Assembly: GCA_958496175.1 (NCBI GenBank)
Contig: OY292277.1
Location: 41,551,050-41,615,049, forward strand
DNA from: Sisyra terminalis
Lineage: Eukaryota; Arthropoda; Insecta; Neuroptera; Sisyridae
DNA length: 64,000 nucleotides
Direction of reading: 5' to 3'
Under the pieces are notes generated by a model. The model did not search any database. It was not told where the DNA came from and saw only the letters and a program-made list of their open reading frames with translations. Of this stretch, positions 34,324 to 46,806 are shown piece by piece. The position numbers were made by a program, and so were the translations under genes. Position 1 is the stretch's first letter; every line of letters starts with the position of its first letter.

Positions 34324-37300
34324 TTGAATTGACAAACTTTGGCAAAGCATAGTGCAAAGTTTAATATCTGGACACAAATCAAAATTAAATACTAAATTTT
34401 ATGTAAAGTTAAAAATGTAAAGTTATTGTTACAACAGGGGTTGTTTATAGTATTCATTTTAATCTATTATAATTTTAACAGTTTATTATTATATCAATTT
34501 TATTAAATTTTAATCATAATTAAAATCCTAAGGTTATATTTTTTTGGACTTATTTTTAGTTGCTCTACGAGTATAACTGCAATCACTACAGTGTGCTTTT
34601 ATTTATTTTATGCTCCTATATCAATATCGATATATATTTCATACTATAATACCTATACGAATACTGTTAATATTCGCTAAGAAATTTTTGTTTTTGTAAA
34701 AAAACATGTGAAGATATCGAAAAATTATTAAAAATGTTGTTATTGTCTCGGGAAGTTTTCATTCTAAATCTCTTAATCAATGTACCATTACATCTTAAAG
34801 GATGTAATACTTACACCAGTTTATAATTCCGTATATGTAAAAACGCAGATTTAAAATTTTTTTCGTTCGATTTTCTCTGTGATATGGAAATAAAAAAAAA
34901 TAATAAAATGTTGATAAGTTTTTAAAATTAAAAAGTTATTCTAAGCAAAATGTAATTATATTTCTAATCAGTTATGAAGATAAAATTAGTTTTATGATTA
35001 CATGGTGTGTTAACGATGAAACAAAAGTTAAAGTAACGACTATATACTTTTTTTTTTGAAAACGAGAAAAGACAATGTAAATATCTGTTTTAAATGTAAA
35101 ATATGTTTCGGCCAAGTTTTTCAGTGGTAACATTAACAAAAACGACTAATGGAAAACAGGAAATGAGTCAGACGGAAGTAGTTCACCTCCGTTTATTGTG
35201 CACAAACGTACGACTTTGCAGAAAGGACCTTTGTGTCTTACTGCAACTATGTATGTTTCGTGACATTTATCCAATGTATTTCATGGTAGTTACACAATTT
35301 TCTCCACTAATATTTTCACATTATCCTTGCTTTTTTTACTAAGAGAACACTTTATTTTCCAACTCCAAAAAGAAGGTATTAAGTTCGTGAAGATAACGAA
35401 GTAATTATCAATTGTGCTAAATAAGAACACTAAATAGAAATGAGAAATTTATTCGAGAGCGTTGGAAAACTGGAAAGTTGTATGGAAAAGTGACACCCTT
35501 TTATCAAAACGTGTGGTCACGTAGGGCCGAAAAAAGTTTTCTCTCATCTTCAAATAAGAGAAAAAATATCGTTCATCCGGAAAAATTGTCTTAAATCTCA
35601 CTAGTCTACCAAACTTTATCGTGCAAAGTGCAAAAAAATACGTTTGATTTGTGTTTTTAATTTCTCGGCAAAAGCATTTCTCTTCATTTCTCATGCGGTA
35701 CGGTGGTTGAAATAATTTGCAATTTTATTCAAATGTATACGAATACATTGGATACAGCTCACCGATCGGAAATACCAAATGGGAAAAAGAACCGTATGTA
35801 GAAATATCGCCTAATATTTTTCACGTCGATCGTTCAAGTGGATCATTACCAGTCACACAATAAGAAAAGCAATACGATTTCATGATACCGACTATACGAC
35901 TATACTTAACGGTATTTTGCACAAATACGATGACAAAGGGATGTGAGGGTGAGGCGGAAGCGATCGTCCAGCCATCTAAAAGCGATGGGGTGTCTCGATA
36001 TCACCTGACAGTAAAGTGGTTTTAATTTATACTGAAAATGGTTTTCACTTTGTCACATTTTACGAATTCGGAAAGTAAATGGTCTGTTTAATTGGAATTC
36101 TTGACCGTTTCCATAACATAAGGTCGTAAAGAATCATGTGTACGATCATATAAATTTCCTATTTTTATTTTCAAGTAAACATCCAAAAAAAAAAATCGAT
36201 CAAAGAAAAACACTAAAACTCGACAAAGAAATATTAAGAGATGAATCTTAAATGGAGTTCTACTTTTAAATGACCATACTACAAAGATTGTAAAAAGGAA
36301 ACAAAAAAAAAAGAAGAAAATATCAAATTCTATCTTTAGAAACGTTAATCCTGGAATAAATTCAATTAAAATAAAGTTATTTGACCGAAATAATCGTGGT
36401 ATAGCTCTAGAAGGTCCTTTGAGGAATAAATAATTTACATGGAATTACATTTGAAACATTTGTAATTACATTTTTGGTTTAAAAAAACTAATAGATACAA
36501 AAATTTACACTGTGAAGAAAGTATAAACAAAAATTAAATTCTCATAACAATGTCCAAAATTATATTGCCATTAATATTTTTGCCTTAAGAAATTAAGTAA
36601 ATTGCCATTACATATAATAAACCACTGTCAAAAATGTTTTTGTAGCGACTTACCACAAAAACGGGGATACTACGTAACCCATCAGATAGCAGTAACAGAG
36701 AAATCCAATATTAATAGATGACCAAGTTTCAATGCCAAAAAAGAAATAAAAAGTAGTTTATCAAGTCAATTTTGAAATAATTACCACTGCCTAAGACTCT
36801 TAAGGATACTAATGAAACAATTTTTCGACCAAGGAATAAATCTTTGGAAATGCCACAACTAATTTTTATTAATTTTGGCCAAAATATTGGCATTTTTATC
36901 GATTGCGCTGTTGTAATAAGGGTTTATTTTCGTGATGGTTTTTGACTAAGGGTATTCATTTTAATATCCCGACCAAACGTTTATTGTTCTGTTCCCAAAA
37001 AAACAACGTCTCATCCACCTAAAGCTATACAAAGACCAATTTTCAAAAAGAAAAAAGTATAGGTATATAGCGTGATTTTTGTCTTCACTTTTGAAAAAAT
37101 TATTGTAGTAATTCTAATTGTAGAATTGTAGAAATTGTAGAATTCCTGAGATTATTGTAATAAAAATTATAATTATAATCTTGATTGAAAACAGAACGAA
37201 TAGTTATCATAGTTTTTTAACGGTTGTTTCATTAATCAGAAATTAAATTCCTCTGAATAAAGTTTCTTCTTATTCCAATTTTCGCTGTAAAAGTCGATGT

Positions 37301-38113
37301 AACACTTATTCTTTTAACCTTCACTAAATTCTCCTCCAAACCTCCGGACTTCTCCCTAGAAAAAATTACGTACACAATATTAGCTTCAAAGATTCAAAAA
37401 CGGTTATCAATTTCAAAATAAGGAAATGGGACATGTATTTTACTGTGTATTAAAGAATATTTTTAGTTAAAAATAACTATAAATAACTGCAACAAAATAT
37501 TGTTACGTTTTTAATGTTATTAAAATTGATAGGTTTATTATGATCTTTTTTCGGACATAAGACAATATGATCATTTATTTTAATACTGACACGTTTATTA
37601 TAACACCATTATTTATAATAACAATTAGTTTAACGATTGTATTTGTTAACTTATTCGTAGAATTATACATTAAGTGATTATTTTCCTCTTATATGAGTTA
37701 GAAACATCAATGGCAATTTACTCAAAGCATCTAAAACGTCTTATGTTGTTCTTATTTTTTTTTTTATGAACGATGAAGGGAAAATTTCAAAAGATATTCG
37801 CTCATAATTCTAGCCTTTTGAAATAAATAAAGCTCTACACTTAATCGACGTTCAACTCTCAAATACTCTTCTTTATTCAAAATTTAGACTGATGAAATGA
37901 TAAAATGGATTCGTAGGTCAAAAATTTGTTAACAATAGGGGTGAGAAGTTAGCCACCATTAATTTAGGCTCTAGCGCAAAAGTTAATCTTTTTTAAGCCA
38001 AAATTTAGTTCTGATTTCGGATTCATTGTTTGATGTTAGTATGGTTTTGGTTTTAGTATTAGTTCTAAAAGATGCTTAGATTCTTTTGTATTTTAATTAT
38101 TGAGTTCAACTTT
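34324..38113. other. Non-coding DNA, nothing recognised
   Basis: A less AT-rich zone at about 35440-36060 contains an 81-codon - strand frame (35449-35694) and a + strand frame (35103-35342). Neither has a motif that I recognise. The rest is AT-rich with poly(T) runs. Confidence 0.45.
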
Positions 38114-38123
38114 AATGATATAT

Positions 38124-39417
38124 GTTTTTTTTTTTATTTTCAAATAAATTGCACAATCTGCATAGGGTTGCAATAAGTGCATTCAATCCATACACAATCA
38201 CATGTAAGCACTAGTCCCAGTAGATTAGTGCTGTATAAGTACAAAGATTTTAACAATAAATAGCAACAATAACAATAATATTAGTTCTTATAGTAATAAG
38301 AACAATCATAAAAACAATCAACAGTAGCAATAAGAATAATAATAATAGTCTATAATTACAATATCAATGCTAAAAATAATGTGAAACATTAATATATAAG
38401 TAATATATAAAAATAAAGCTATATAAAAAGAAATAATAATTTGACAATAAAAAGTTAATAGGAATATTTGTTTAGTTACAAAATCTATCAGGCTAATCTA
38501 TTACATTCCATTTTTGTAACCTTTTTATCATCTCACTGTTGCCCAATAAGTTTATTGCGAGATGGTTGGAATGATCGTCTAGTTTTGTCAGGTATTTTTT
38601 ACTAAATTTTTGAATTTCTTCCTTTACAGATGACATCTCTGTATCTTCATGTATTTTTTTATTGTTTACACACCATGGATCACCGATTATTTGTCGTAGG
38701 GTCCTTGATTGAAATCTTTGTAGGAAATTCAATGTTGAAGTTGGATGCAGTACCCCACAACTGTATCCCATATGTCCATATGGGCTTGAGATGACCTTGT
38801 ACAGACGAAGTTTGTTTTCTGTTGATAATGGTGCATTAGATGCCATCAGCCAATACATTTTTTTTTTATTTAAGTGTTCTCGAGTTTTTTTGATTTGCAC
38901 AGCCCATGTAAGTTTTTGATTTAAGTGCATTCCGAGATATTTTACCGTGCTCTTTTGCGGTAGTTCTGTGCCTTCCATTGTAACCAGTGGACATATATTT
39001 CTGCGCAGTGTAAACATTATGTGTGTAAATTTTGTGCTGTTTATTTTTATTTTCCACTTTTTTTCCCATTTTTCTACTTTGTCCAGGTTATTTTGGAGCT
39101 TTAACGAAGCCTCATTGGGTTCATCTGCTGCGGTTACGATGGCTGTGTTATCAGCAAATGTTGCCACTAATGCATGTGTTGTATTTGGCATATCGGCTGT
39201 GTAAAGGGAATACAACAGAAGTCCCAGTACGCTACCTTGGGGAACCCCGGCTGTTATTTTTTTGGAAGTCGTTACTTCCGATTTGTATTTGACTTGAAAG
39301 ATACGGTTTTCCAAGTAGGACGAGATTATGTTAAAATATTCAGGAAGTTTTTTTTTTTGATTTTGTATAACAGTCCGGGATGCTACACCTTATCGAATGC
39401 CTGTACCACATCCAAAA
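38124..39417 (-). mobile_element. 5'-truncated jockey LINE with 10-bp TSD
   Basis: A - strand insertion whose T-run (the A-rich tail on the other strand) starts at 38125. It is flanked by the direct repeat AATGATATAT (38114-38123 and 39418-39427). It contains the C-terminal half of an RT gene plus a 3' UTR of about 350 bp. The same 3' UTR is seen at 52975-53412, so this subfamily has at least two copies here. 5' truncation, an A-tail and a short target duplication are the marks of target-primed reverse transcription. Confidence 0.9.
38493..39417 (-). pseudogene. Jockey-clade ORF2 reverse transcriptase, C-terminal half, inactivated
   Basis: The uninterrupted - strand frame (39314-38493, 273 codons) covers GVPQGSVLG (residues about 24-32), FADNTAIV (about 53-60), the thumb region with VKYLGMHLNQKLTWA (about 124-138), and the jockey C-terminal region ending KRLQKWNVID. 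Upstream, in another frame, is FLDVVQAFDKV then a stop where HPGLLYKIKK should follow (motif A; Trp codon to TAG), separated by a length change in an A-run. Three defects are visible: that stop, the frameshift, and Asn in place of the second catalytic Asp of the (F/Y)ADD box. The first residue of the 273-codon frame is not a real start. The full ORF2 would be about three times longer, with an N-terminal endonuclease. It acted in LINE replication; this copy cannot. Confidence 0.9.
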
Positions 39418-39427
39418 AATGATATAT

Positions 39428-39715
39428 TTAGTAAAAAAATTATATTTCTTATTACTCTCAAAATAAATGAGATTAATTAGTACCGGGATTCTCGTAATCA
39501 GGAAGAATTGTTTCAACTACACTAATGGAAAGTTTTATTTTCTTGAGTTTTTTGCTTTTAATCTAAAACTATGTTTTTAACTAACCAGAGTCAAATAAAA
39601 TACCAGTAGTAGCAGTAAGCAAGTGCTAATTCTCTAAAATCACTGACATGTTAGTATGATATTCTATGATCCGTATGATGTTCTTGGATCTCTCGGTTAT
39701 GTTTTTTTAATTTGT
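39428..39715. other. Non-coding spacer
   Basis: AT-rich; nothing recognised. Confidence 0.5.
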
Positions 39716-39871
39716 TATATACCATCGCTTTTTAACAACAAAGGTCTTTAGCCACTTTAGGTTAAAATCCGTAACCGAGGAATATCGATAATTTGCTCAA
39801 ATCAAGGATCGAACCCATCACCTTCCAGTTTTGGAGCGGTCACCTTGACCACTCGGTCATCAATAGGCTGG
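39716..39871 (-). repeat. tRNA-derived SINE, copy 3
   Basis: On the - strand: A-box region GACCGAGTGGTCAAGG, and a B box GGGTTCGATCC, the best preserved in the family, then a tail ending GCGATGGTATATAA. The head-to-tail order matches copies 1 and 4, with scattered substitutions. Confidence 0.82.
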
Positions 39872-41095
39872 TCATGGTATATTTTCAACGTTCTTACGAT
39901 TGTTTTTTTTTTGATCTTTTACTTCATTTGAATGACGCTTTTTCCAATAAACTGCACAGCCCAAAGTTTTAGTAATATTTTTTATAATTTTGCACTTAAA
40001 TATTAATATTTCTTACTACTTTTTCATTATAAAATATTAATATTTTCTATTTTTGATATACAAGACACTTTAATCTTCTACGTAATATATACGAATAGAT
40101 ATGTACATAACAAGAGAAAAAACAAGAGCAAGTTTACTGCATAAAAAGAGTAAAAAAGCTTATCTCTTCACAGCTTTTTGGTAAAAAAGTGGCAAAAGAA
40201 TTATAAATCTTTATTTTTTTTATACTTTTCGACTTGTAATTCACGAATTAAACATCGAACGACAGATGAATGCCACACAACTTGACAATAACGAGTAATT
40301 TAAATGAAAGAACAAAACCAATGAAAAACTTAAATTAGAATTTTGGTTCGTCGCCCTTTTTCCCCAAATGAAAATAAAAGGAAAGAGAGTAGCATGTAAA
40401 GCAAATAATGTTATTATCTCCTTGAATGGTTACCCAATATATTTTTCTCTGTCTCCAGGACATATCATCTTACATAATATCCAATCAAAACTTTTTCGTT
40501 TTCCCTTCAACTCGGAACGTTTCTTCTCATTTTTACTTTTTTTTATTATTTAAATGAGCTACACAGGCCTTGATACTTATCGTCCTTTACGTGACTGGCA
40601 AATGAATTGGGTTTATTGATAATTCATTATTGGGCCAATGGGAGGGTGACGTGACAAGGGGGTGACAAAAAATTAAATTGATAAAATGTTTAAAAGGCAC
40701 GAAGACGTCTAATTTCTCTTTTAACTTAATACCGATTTGTTCTTTCGTATCAACTTGGCGGAACCTGACACAATATTCTTATGCAAACATGAGCCAGTCA
40801 GCGTTTTTCTTATTGAATTTTCCCACCGCAAAGAGAAATATAAAAAAATTAACAACATATTTAAAAATAGAGTCCTCGTATTTATTAAAGAGAGAATATA
40901 TCAGGCCCCTCCCAATATTTGTTTAGTCAACGTTTTTTTACTTCCTCTTACACATAATTTTTTAGAGGGCTTAAATTATTTTATTACATCTGAAATTGGC
41001 CATTTTATTATGCTTTATATGAATTAATTTCTCACACTTATGTTTGGATTTATATGCGGAAAAATGTAAAATAATATTATTAAATTAATGAATAA
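39872..41095. other. Non-coding AT-rich DNA, nothing recognised
   Basis: Overlapping + strand frames at 40368-40553, 40678-40926 and 40737-41027 have no motif. The overlap of two long frames in one patch reflects lower stop density, not evidence of a gene. Confidence 0.45.
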
Positions 41096-41104
41096 TAATA
41101 TATA

Positions 41105-41180
41105 TCCTATGACTCAATTTCTTCTTCATTTCAACACGTTATAACATTTTTTGGCTGTCATCATCAGGTAATGATTATTT
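41105..41180 (-). ncRNA. Degenerate hammerhead in PLE 3' terminus
   Basis: On the - strand: ATTACCTGATGATGACAG is kept (41154-41171), but the second core reads TTATAACGTG where TTGAAACGCG is expected, losing the GAA and the stem III palindrome. Not expected to cut. Confidence 0.5.
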
Positions 41181-41229
41181 TGTCAATTGTAAACTATCAC
41201 ATAGGTTGTTTGTTTTATATAATTTGGAT

Positions 41230-42029
41230 TATATAATTACGGATGTTATTAGAATTTATTTTGTGGGCTTTATATATTTCATATTCTTCCAGGGTGTTCA
41301 TATGTGATCCTTTCTTGCAAATATGTAGTGGCTTAAAATTTGTTTCGAAATTTAAGCATTGATGATTTTCGTCTTAAAGGTGTTTTGTAAAATTTGAAAT
41401 TGTTGTTGAAGTAGGTTTCTTGGGTGTATGATCCTTATATCTTGTTCCGAAAGATCTACCAGTTTGGCCAATGTAGAATTTTTCTCAGGAACCACATTTA
41501 ATTTTATATATTCCGATTTTATTTTCCGTTGTAGTTTTGTTGTTCTTAAATGCTTTAAGAATTTTCATCATGTTGTTGTTTGTTGAAAATGCGATATTGA
41601 AGTTATTTTTCTTTAGGAAGTTGGCGATTGTAAGACTAAGTATATTATTGAAGTTTGATTTTATATGTTTATTGTTTTCTTGTGTTGAAGTTGGAAGAAT
41701 GGATTTTTTAATAAATTTCGATATTATTTTGTCTATGATTGAATTGTTGTATCCGTTAGTAATGGCTATATGTCGGGTAGTAGTCCTGATAAAGGGGAAC
41801 ACATGGTCAAGCCTTCCTTTTGGTGATAAAATTTTTGATTGAAAAAGAAATAATTTGTTGTAAGATGTTGGTTAACAATATATGATAATATTATTGAAAT
41901 TTTATAATTTTTTAATCCAAAGTTTAAAGGTCTGATATTAAATATCATATAGGTACTCATATTGTAGTTGTACGTTATGTACTTTCTATAAGACGACGTT
42001 TTATCGCCTGTGGTACTTTGATAAAACAT
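41230..42029 (-). pseudogene. PLE polyprotein fragment: RT palm plus GIY-YIG endonuclease
   Basis: The frame 42029-41766 ends in NYFFFNQKFYHQKEGLTM-C-SPLSGLLPDI, the PLE RT segment usually seen as (Y)xQxxGLxMGSPLSxxLADI. It then jumps directly to IAITNGYNNSIIDKIISKF in the next frame (41802-41485), so the YxDD catalytic box and thumb are deleted. That second frame continues to NKIGIYKIKCGS, a stop, and EKFYIGQTGRSF, which is the GIY...YIG pair of the PLE endonuclease. RYKDH, TKHL and the C-terminal ICKKGSHMNTLEEYEIYKAHK follow. In PLEs the RT copies RNA primed at a site nicked by the GIY-YIG nuclease. The deletion, frameshift and internal stop make this copy dead. Confidence 0.85.
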
Positions 42030-42345
42030 TTCTTAGTATAGGTATATAGCATAAACATTAAGAAATATGGTATCAGACACCTTAGTGAGCTTGGTGTTTT
42101 TTTTTCATTTTATTAGAATAAGTTTTGGTAATATTTCTTTTCATAAATTTTGAAAATTATTTCAAAAATTCGACCAGTACAAGCTGGGTCACGCAGAATA
42201 AAGTTTCGTACAATGGAATTATGTACATCGTTAAAACACAAAACTAGCAAGAAAATAAAGAAATGCATATTCTTTTTGTTTGACTTTAAAAATAACAAAA
42301 ATGGCACTGGCAAGGAAAAAAACAATATGCTTTTTTTCATTGTTA
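42030..42345. other. Non-coding spacer
   Basis: Two opposed short frames (42113-42340 on -, 42150-42437 on +) cover this AT-rich stretch. Neither has a motif, and the + frame runs into SINE copy 4. Confidence 0.45.
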
Positions 42346-42500
42346 TTTACCGTCGCCTTATAACTACTAAGATCTTTAAAGGCTCTAGGGTTAATAATTA
42401 TCCGAAATTGAGAAATATGGAATATTCGCTGGATTAAAAAATTGAACCCAACACCTGCCAGTTTTGGAGCAACTACCTTGACCATTCGGCTACCAGTAGA
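42346..42500 (-). repeat. tRNA-derived SINE, copy 4
   Basis: On the - strand: A-box region GGTAGCCGAATGGTCAAGG, B box GGGTTCAATTT, the shared spacer CTGGCAGGTGTTG, and a tail ending AAGGCGACGGTAAATAA exactly as in copy 1. Confidence 0.82.
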
Positions 42501-43221
42501 CTTACAAAGTTTTAATAATGTTTAATTACTTCCCAAATTTAAACTTTATAAAGAAACATTATCACATAAACATTATAATTTTTCTGGATTTGAAACTGGG
42601 ATATTAGTCAAAATTTACTTTGAAAAATAAAAATAATTCGTTACTAGAAGAAAAGTTCTGAAGTGAGGAGTTATATAAAAATTATAAGTATGACAATGTG
42701 AAAACCGGAAACATGATTTCTTAAAGATTATAATTCTGGAAAAGAATAGAAGATCAAATGTATGGATAGAATTACTTATATAAGAGTATTAAAAAAAATG
42801 ATGAATCATCGTTGATTTGGTTACTATTACAAAAATTATGATTTTGAAAAGTTTACATTTACAAGTAAAGCCAAAAGGTATAAGGTATCATAAGATATCT
42901 AGCAAAAAGAAATTGGAATCTTAAATATGGTTAAGAGAAAAAATATTGAACCAAATAATTTAGTCACGAACCGTCATTTCTAGCTCCTGGAGAAAGTAAC
43001 ATAAATGACGAAAAATAAAAATTATTGTAAGCACAAAACTATGATCCAGTTGTTCTTTATGGTAGAGGGTAGGTTCCAATATCAGGGCACTGGCGTTCAA
43101 ACGTTTTGTGATAGTCCTTCTTTTGTAGGAATAGGATTTCTTAAAGAAACTTGAAATCTTTTGTAATCTTGTAATGATTAGTAAAGTAAAAAAATTGAAA
43201 TGCACTTTCGGTACTACGCTA
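42501..43221. other. Non-coding DNA, nothing recognised
   Basis: The 97-codon - strand frame (42960-43253) overlaps the adjacent hAT MITE and has no motif. Confidence 0.5.
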
Positions 43222-43431
43222 CAGTAGTGTTTCTTAACCTTAAGTACCCGCACCCCTGGAGGTGCGAGAAAAACCCTTAACTATATAAATTTAGAAATTT
43301 TTGTTATAAATTAAGCAAAAAATGTGACTTTCTATCCCAAAAAACCAAAGAAATTTTTCAATGGGCTGTGGAGACCTATTTTCAGATTCATCATAGTGCG
43401 GCTCACTTAAAAGGTTAAGAAACATTGCACT
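43222..43431. mobile_element. hAT-type MITE, about 210 bp
   Basis: Left end CAGTAGTGTTTCTTAACCTT, with inverted right end AAGGTTAAGAAACATTGCACT. After the left end comes CCCTGGAGGTGCGAG, before the right end GTGCGGCTCACTT. The CAGTG...TTCTTAACC ends and CCTGGxGGT subterminal words are characteristic of hAT MITEs. The 8-bp target duplication can no longer be recognised, so the copy is older than those at 18.5 and 61.7 kb. Confidence 0.72.
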
Positions 43432-46400
43432 AAAATAAGGGATCTAGGATTTTAGTTTTGAATGAGTTGGACCTCGCTGTTAATTGATAAAGCACACAAA
43501 AGATTAGTCTTTTTAGTGCAAAATTTTTATTAAATATAGAGTTCTACTTCTAAGTTCAAAGTTACTGAATTTAACATTTGTCATAAGACTACTCAAATGC
43601 TCTAGACGGTGAGCCTTATAAGCCCTTTGGATTAGCAATTGATAGATTTAGCCAATAAAGCCAAAATGGACTCATGGATGGTCCAACTTACTACTTTAAT
43701 TGAAATTACCCAACCATGAATGATTTACGCTTATAAAACGTAGTTGTTTCCATCTAGTATTAAGAAATTGAAAAGAAATTATTAAATCATTAAAATTTAT
43801 TTTCAAAACAGTTTTAGTAGAGTTCATGTTAAAAATAATAACGTCAGATGTTTTGACATGATATAAAATACAACACAAGCATCGTATAATATGATTTGAT
43901 AGAACAATATGATTTTTTTTATAAATTGAAATATTAAGTTATTTTACTTTAGAAATCAAAGCAGTTCTATTTGAACAACATATCAAAGACATTGTAACGT
44001 CAACGAGAAATTCAATTTAATAACCTTTTATGACTGAAGAGAAATCAATTAAGTTTCATTCTAATAATACGCATTCTAAAACATAAATATTATAAAATAT
44101 CTTTCGTATTTTCTCCGACATTTAATAACCTACTTATATGCAAATGCAAAACATTTCTACTGAAAAACTAGTTATTTGAAATGTTTGTACATTTATCTAC
44201 ATCATCAGGGAAATGTTTAGATTTTTTTTTAGTTTTCCGCATGCATATTATTTATCGTCGTTACAAATAAAGACCAACCAAGGATTCCTTTATGAATCGA
44301 TTTATTAATTTTATTTTCATTCCAAAAGCATTTTCTACGAACTACAGTTTTATTATTTTCATAGTCTTCATGAAATTCCCATTTCCGTTTTGTAATGTTT
44401 TTTCTTATTTCTTCATATTCAAGTATTTTGATTAAACTTGCTTTCATTAACGTCAAAGTTAATTAAAAGTTTGTAATTTCAAAGAATAAAGAGTAGCAGT
44501 AAGGAGCCTCATTTGGATTAAGCAAATGACACGAATATTCACTTAACTATTTGAACGGTGCTTTTAAAGAAAAACTAAACTTTGCTTATTTTGTGCATTT
44601 TGACAACGTTTCGCATGTGAAGTAGTGCTATAAAATTCTATTTTAATTGCATGTTGATTTTTAGCAAAAAATATTTTATTCATTAGTATGGAAGTTATTA
44701 AGTTTTTTATTCGCAGTAAGTGTAACGTGGAATATAATTTTCATCGCAATTTGATTTTTCATGTAGAACGCTTTATAATGAACTTACAACTCTTTCCCAT
44801 TTGCTCAGTTTTTATAGATGAAAATATATAGTTTTTAATAATATTATATTCCAACGCAAGGCGAAATTGTTTTTAAATTAAATTTGCTGCAGCTCTTTAT
44901 GTTCAGCTCTTTTTTTTTGTCATCTTTTTTGAGGTGAAACTTGTTGAAACAAAAAAACATAATATTGAATTGATGGACATTTTATCACATTTTTTTTGGG
45001 GTTGAAATTTTCAAAAGTGATATATTAAATAAATAAAATAGAAAAAAATCCCTCGACACTCAGAGATTGTCGGAGTTCACGTACGTTATATTCGTGGCGA
45101 TGATGTTGAGTGGTTTTTCAATATAAGCTATCAAGACCTGCGCATGCAATGCAACCCCCGCTGGTATTTCAGAGCTTTGTCAGGTGCAGAGCTTTTGCAA
45201 TGTTCATATCAATGGCAAGCTTTTATGATATATGCATCCGTGTATCATTGCTGATTTTCATTAACCTTATTTTTATAGAAAAAAAAAATGCGCAAATATT
45301 TTGTTTTATAAAATATTTTTTCACTACTATAAAAAATATTTACACGGAAATAGGAAAAAATAAAACGATCGAAATTCAATCGCTGTACCAAGCGAATTGA
45401 AATAGGTTAAAGATTTACGTTATCTTTAAATTGAATGACCAGTCTATGATTGAAAATAATGGTTGATTTATTTTATGGCTCAATGAACGGATTTTCACTA
45501 AACTTTCCCAAAATCTCAGATATAACGTAATCTTTAAATTTCAATGCAAATTGAATTTTGTGTTGTTCTTACTTATCATAAACGAACATAAAACAAAAAT
45601 GATTCATCTTATTTGTATTCAAATTTGACTTTATTTTTTTCTTTTCAATTTGTTAATTCCTAAATTAATTTGAATTGTTCTTTTCATTTTAAATAAATAA
45701 AAAAAAATATTTTAGCTTAGGGAACTAGGAAAGCTTTTATGTTTTTCTTCATATTAAACAAAAAACAAAAAATTAAATTGTTTTTTATAATTAACATACT
45801 TATGTAACACTACAATTGCAAAATTAATTTTAAACAAAAGAATGGAAATTATTTTCTAAGAATCATCCAAAAAAATTATACCAATAAGAACTGACTTAAA
45901 GAAAGAAAATTTACTAGGAGTTTTATAAATAGCTAAACATTTCTTTGATTAAAAAACAATTGTGGAAAAACAACTTCATTAGAAAATGTTCAAAATAGGG
46001 ATGAGACCATTTTCCAGTATTTTCAATTTTTAATTTGGAGGCAACAGTTTTCAGTTATTTTCACTGTTATTTTGAAGAAATTCATGTTTTGGCTATAAAA
46101 TGACTAAAATAAATGCAATCGAAATTTGTGACTTGGGTTTTTATAAGAAAGGTTTTCAATAAGAAATAAGTTTATATCACCGAAAGTAAATTTCATAGAA
46201 AGTTGGAAAAAACCAGGCACATTTCTAAAAGGAACAACTCACACAAATATAAAAAATGGTACCTTATTTATTTCAACTTAATCTTTAAAAATTGACAGGT
46301 GGGTGCATATTTTTTTAAAAATAAGTATAGATATCAATGAATCGTTTATATAACGGCAACGGCAACAATTTACAAGGAAGAAAAATAACTTAATGTTCTA

Positions 46401-46806
46401 TTTTTTTCAATCCATCAGTAACATTTAAACAATAAATTCTAACTTAATTTTTCTTTGATTATTCTTTATTCGTCGTTTTTAGACTAAATTTTTAGTTTGC
46501 GGTTTTAATGGTACATTAGAGATTTCATAGCTGGTAATATTTCAATGAAAAGTTACAACCAAATTGATTCTATTGTAACTAATTATTTATCAAAAAGAAA
46601 GCTAATTTCCCCGTGTTTGACTTTTTCATAAGTTATTCATTTTATCCTTTAAATTTCATATACAGATAATGGTATCGATAGCTTTTCAATGATGTGCATG
46701 ATCATCAAAATTGGTTGATTGAATTCTTTCAATATAATTTTTAACATTTCGTTAATTTTTTACTACAAGTATTATGAGATACTTAAAACATAAATTATTT
46801 AAAAAC
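43432..46806. other. Non-coding AT-rich DNA, nothing recognised
   Basis: A small GC-richer patch near 45060-45200 overlaps a 96-codon + strand frame (45110-45400), whose first half is not low-complexity but is unrecognised. The - strand frames at 43696-43878 and 44229-44456 look like chance. Confidence 0.45.

Larger units (their letters stand above)
41096..42029 (-). mobile_element. Penelope-like element relic with internal deletion
   Basis: On the - strand it holds, in order: the end of an RT palm (42029-41767), a GIY-YIG endonuclease region (41800-41230), a short 3' UTR and a degenerate hammerhead terminus (41110-41180), then the TATATATTATTAT end. The same 3' terminus is present at 34.2 kb and 20.0 kb. 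The A-to-D hammerhead core has decayed here. This is the only locus in the window with PLE protein-coding sequence of any length, and so it is the key link between the ribozyme repeats and PLEs. Confidence 0.85.

Noticed and set aside
38866..39422. Several + strand and - strand ORFs overlapping the jockey RT
   Set aside because: They are shadow frames of the 273-codon RT frame, which alone has conserved motifs in order.
44190..44215. CATCATCAGGG as another hammerhead core on the - strand
   Set aside because: No GAA core, stem II or cleavage site at the right distance.
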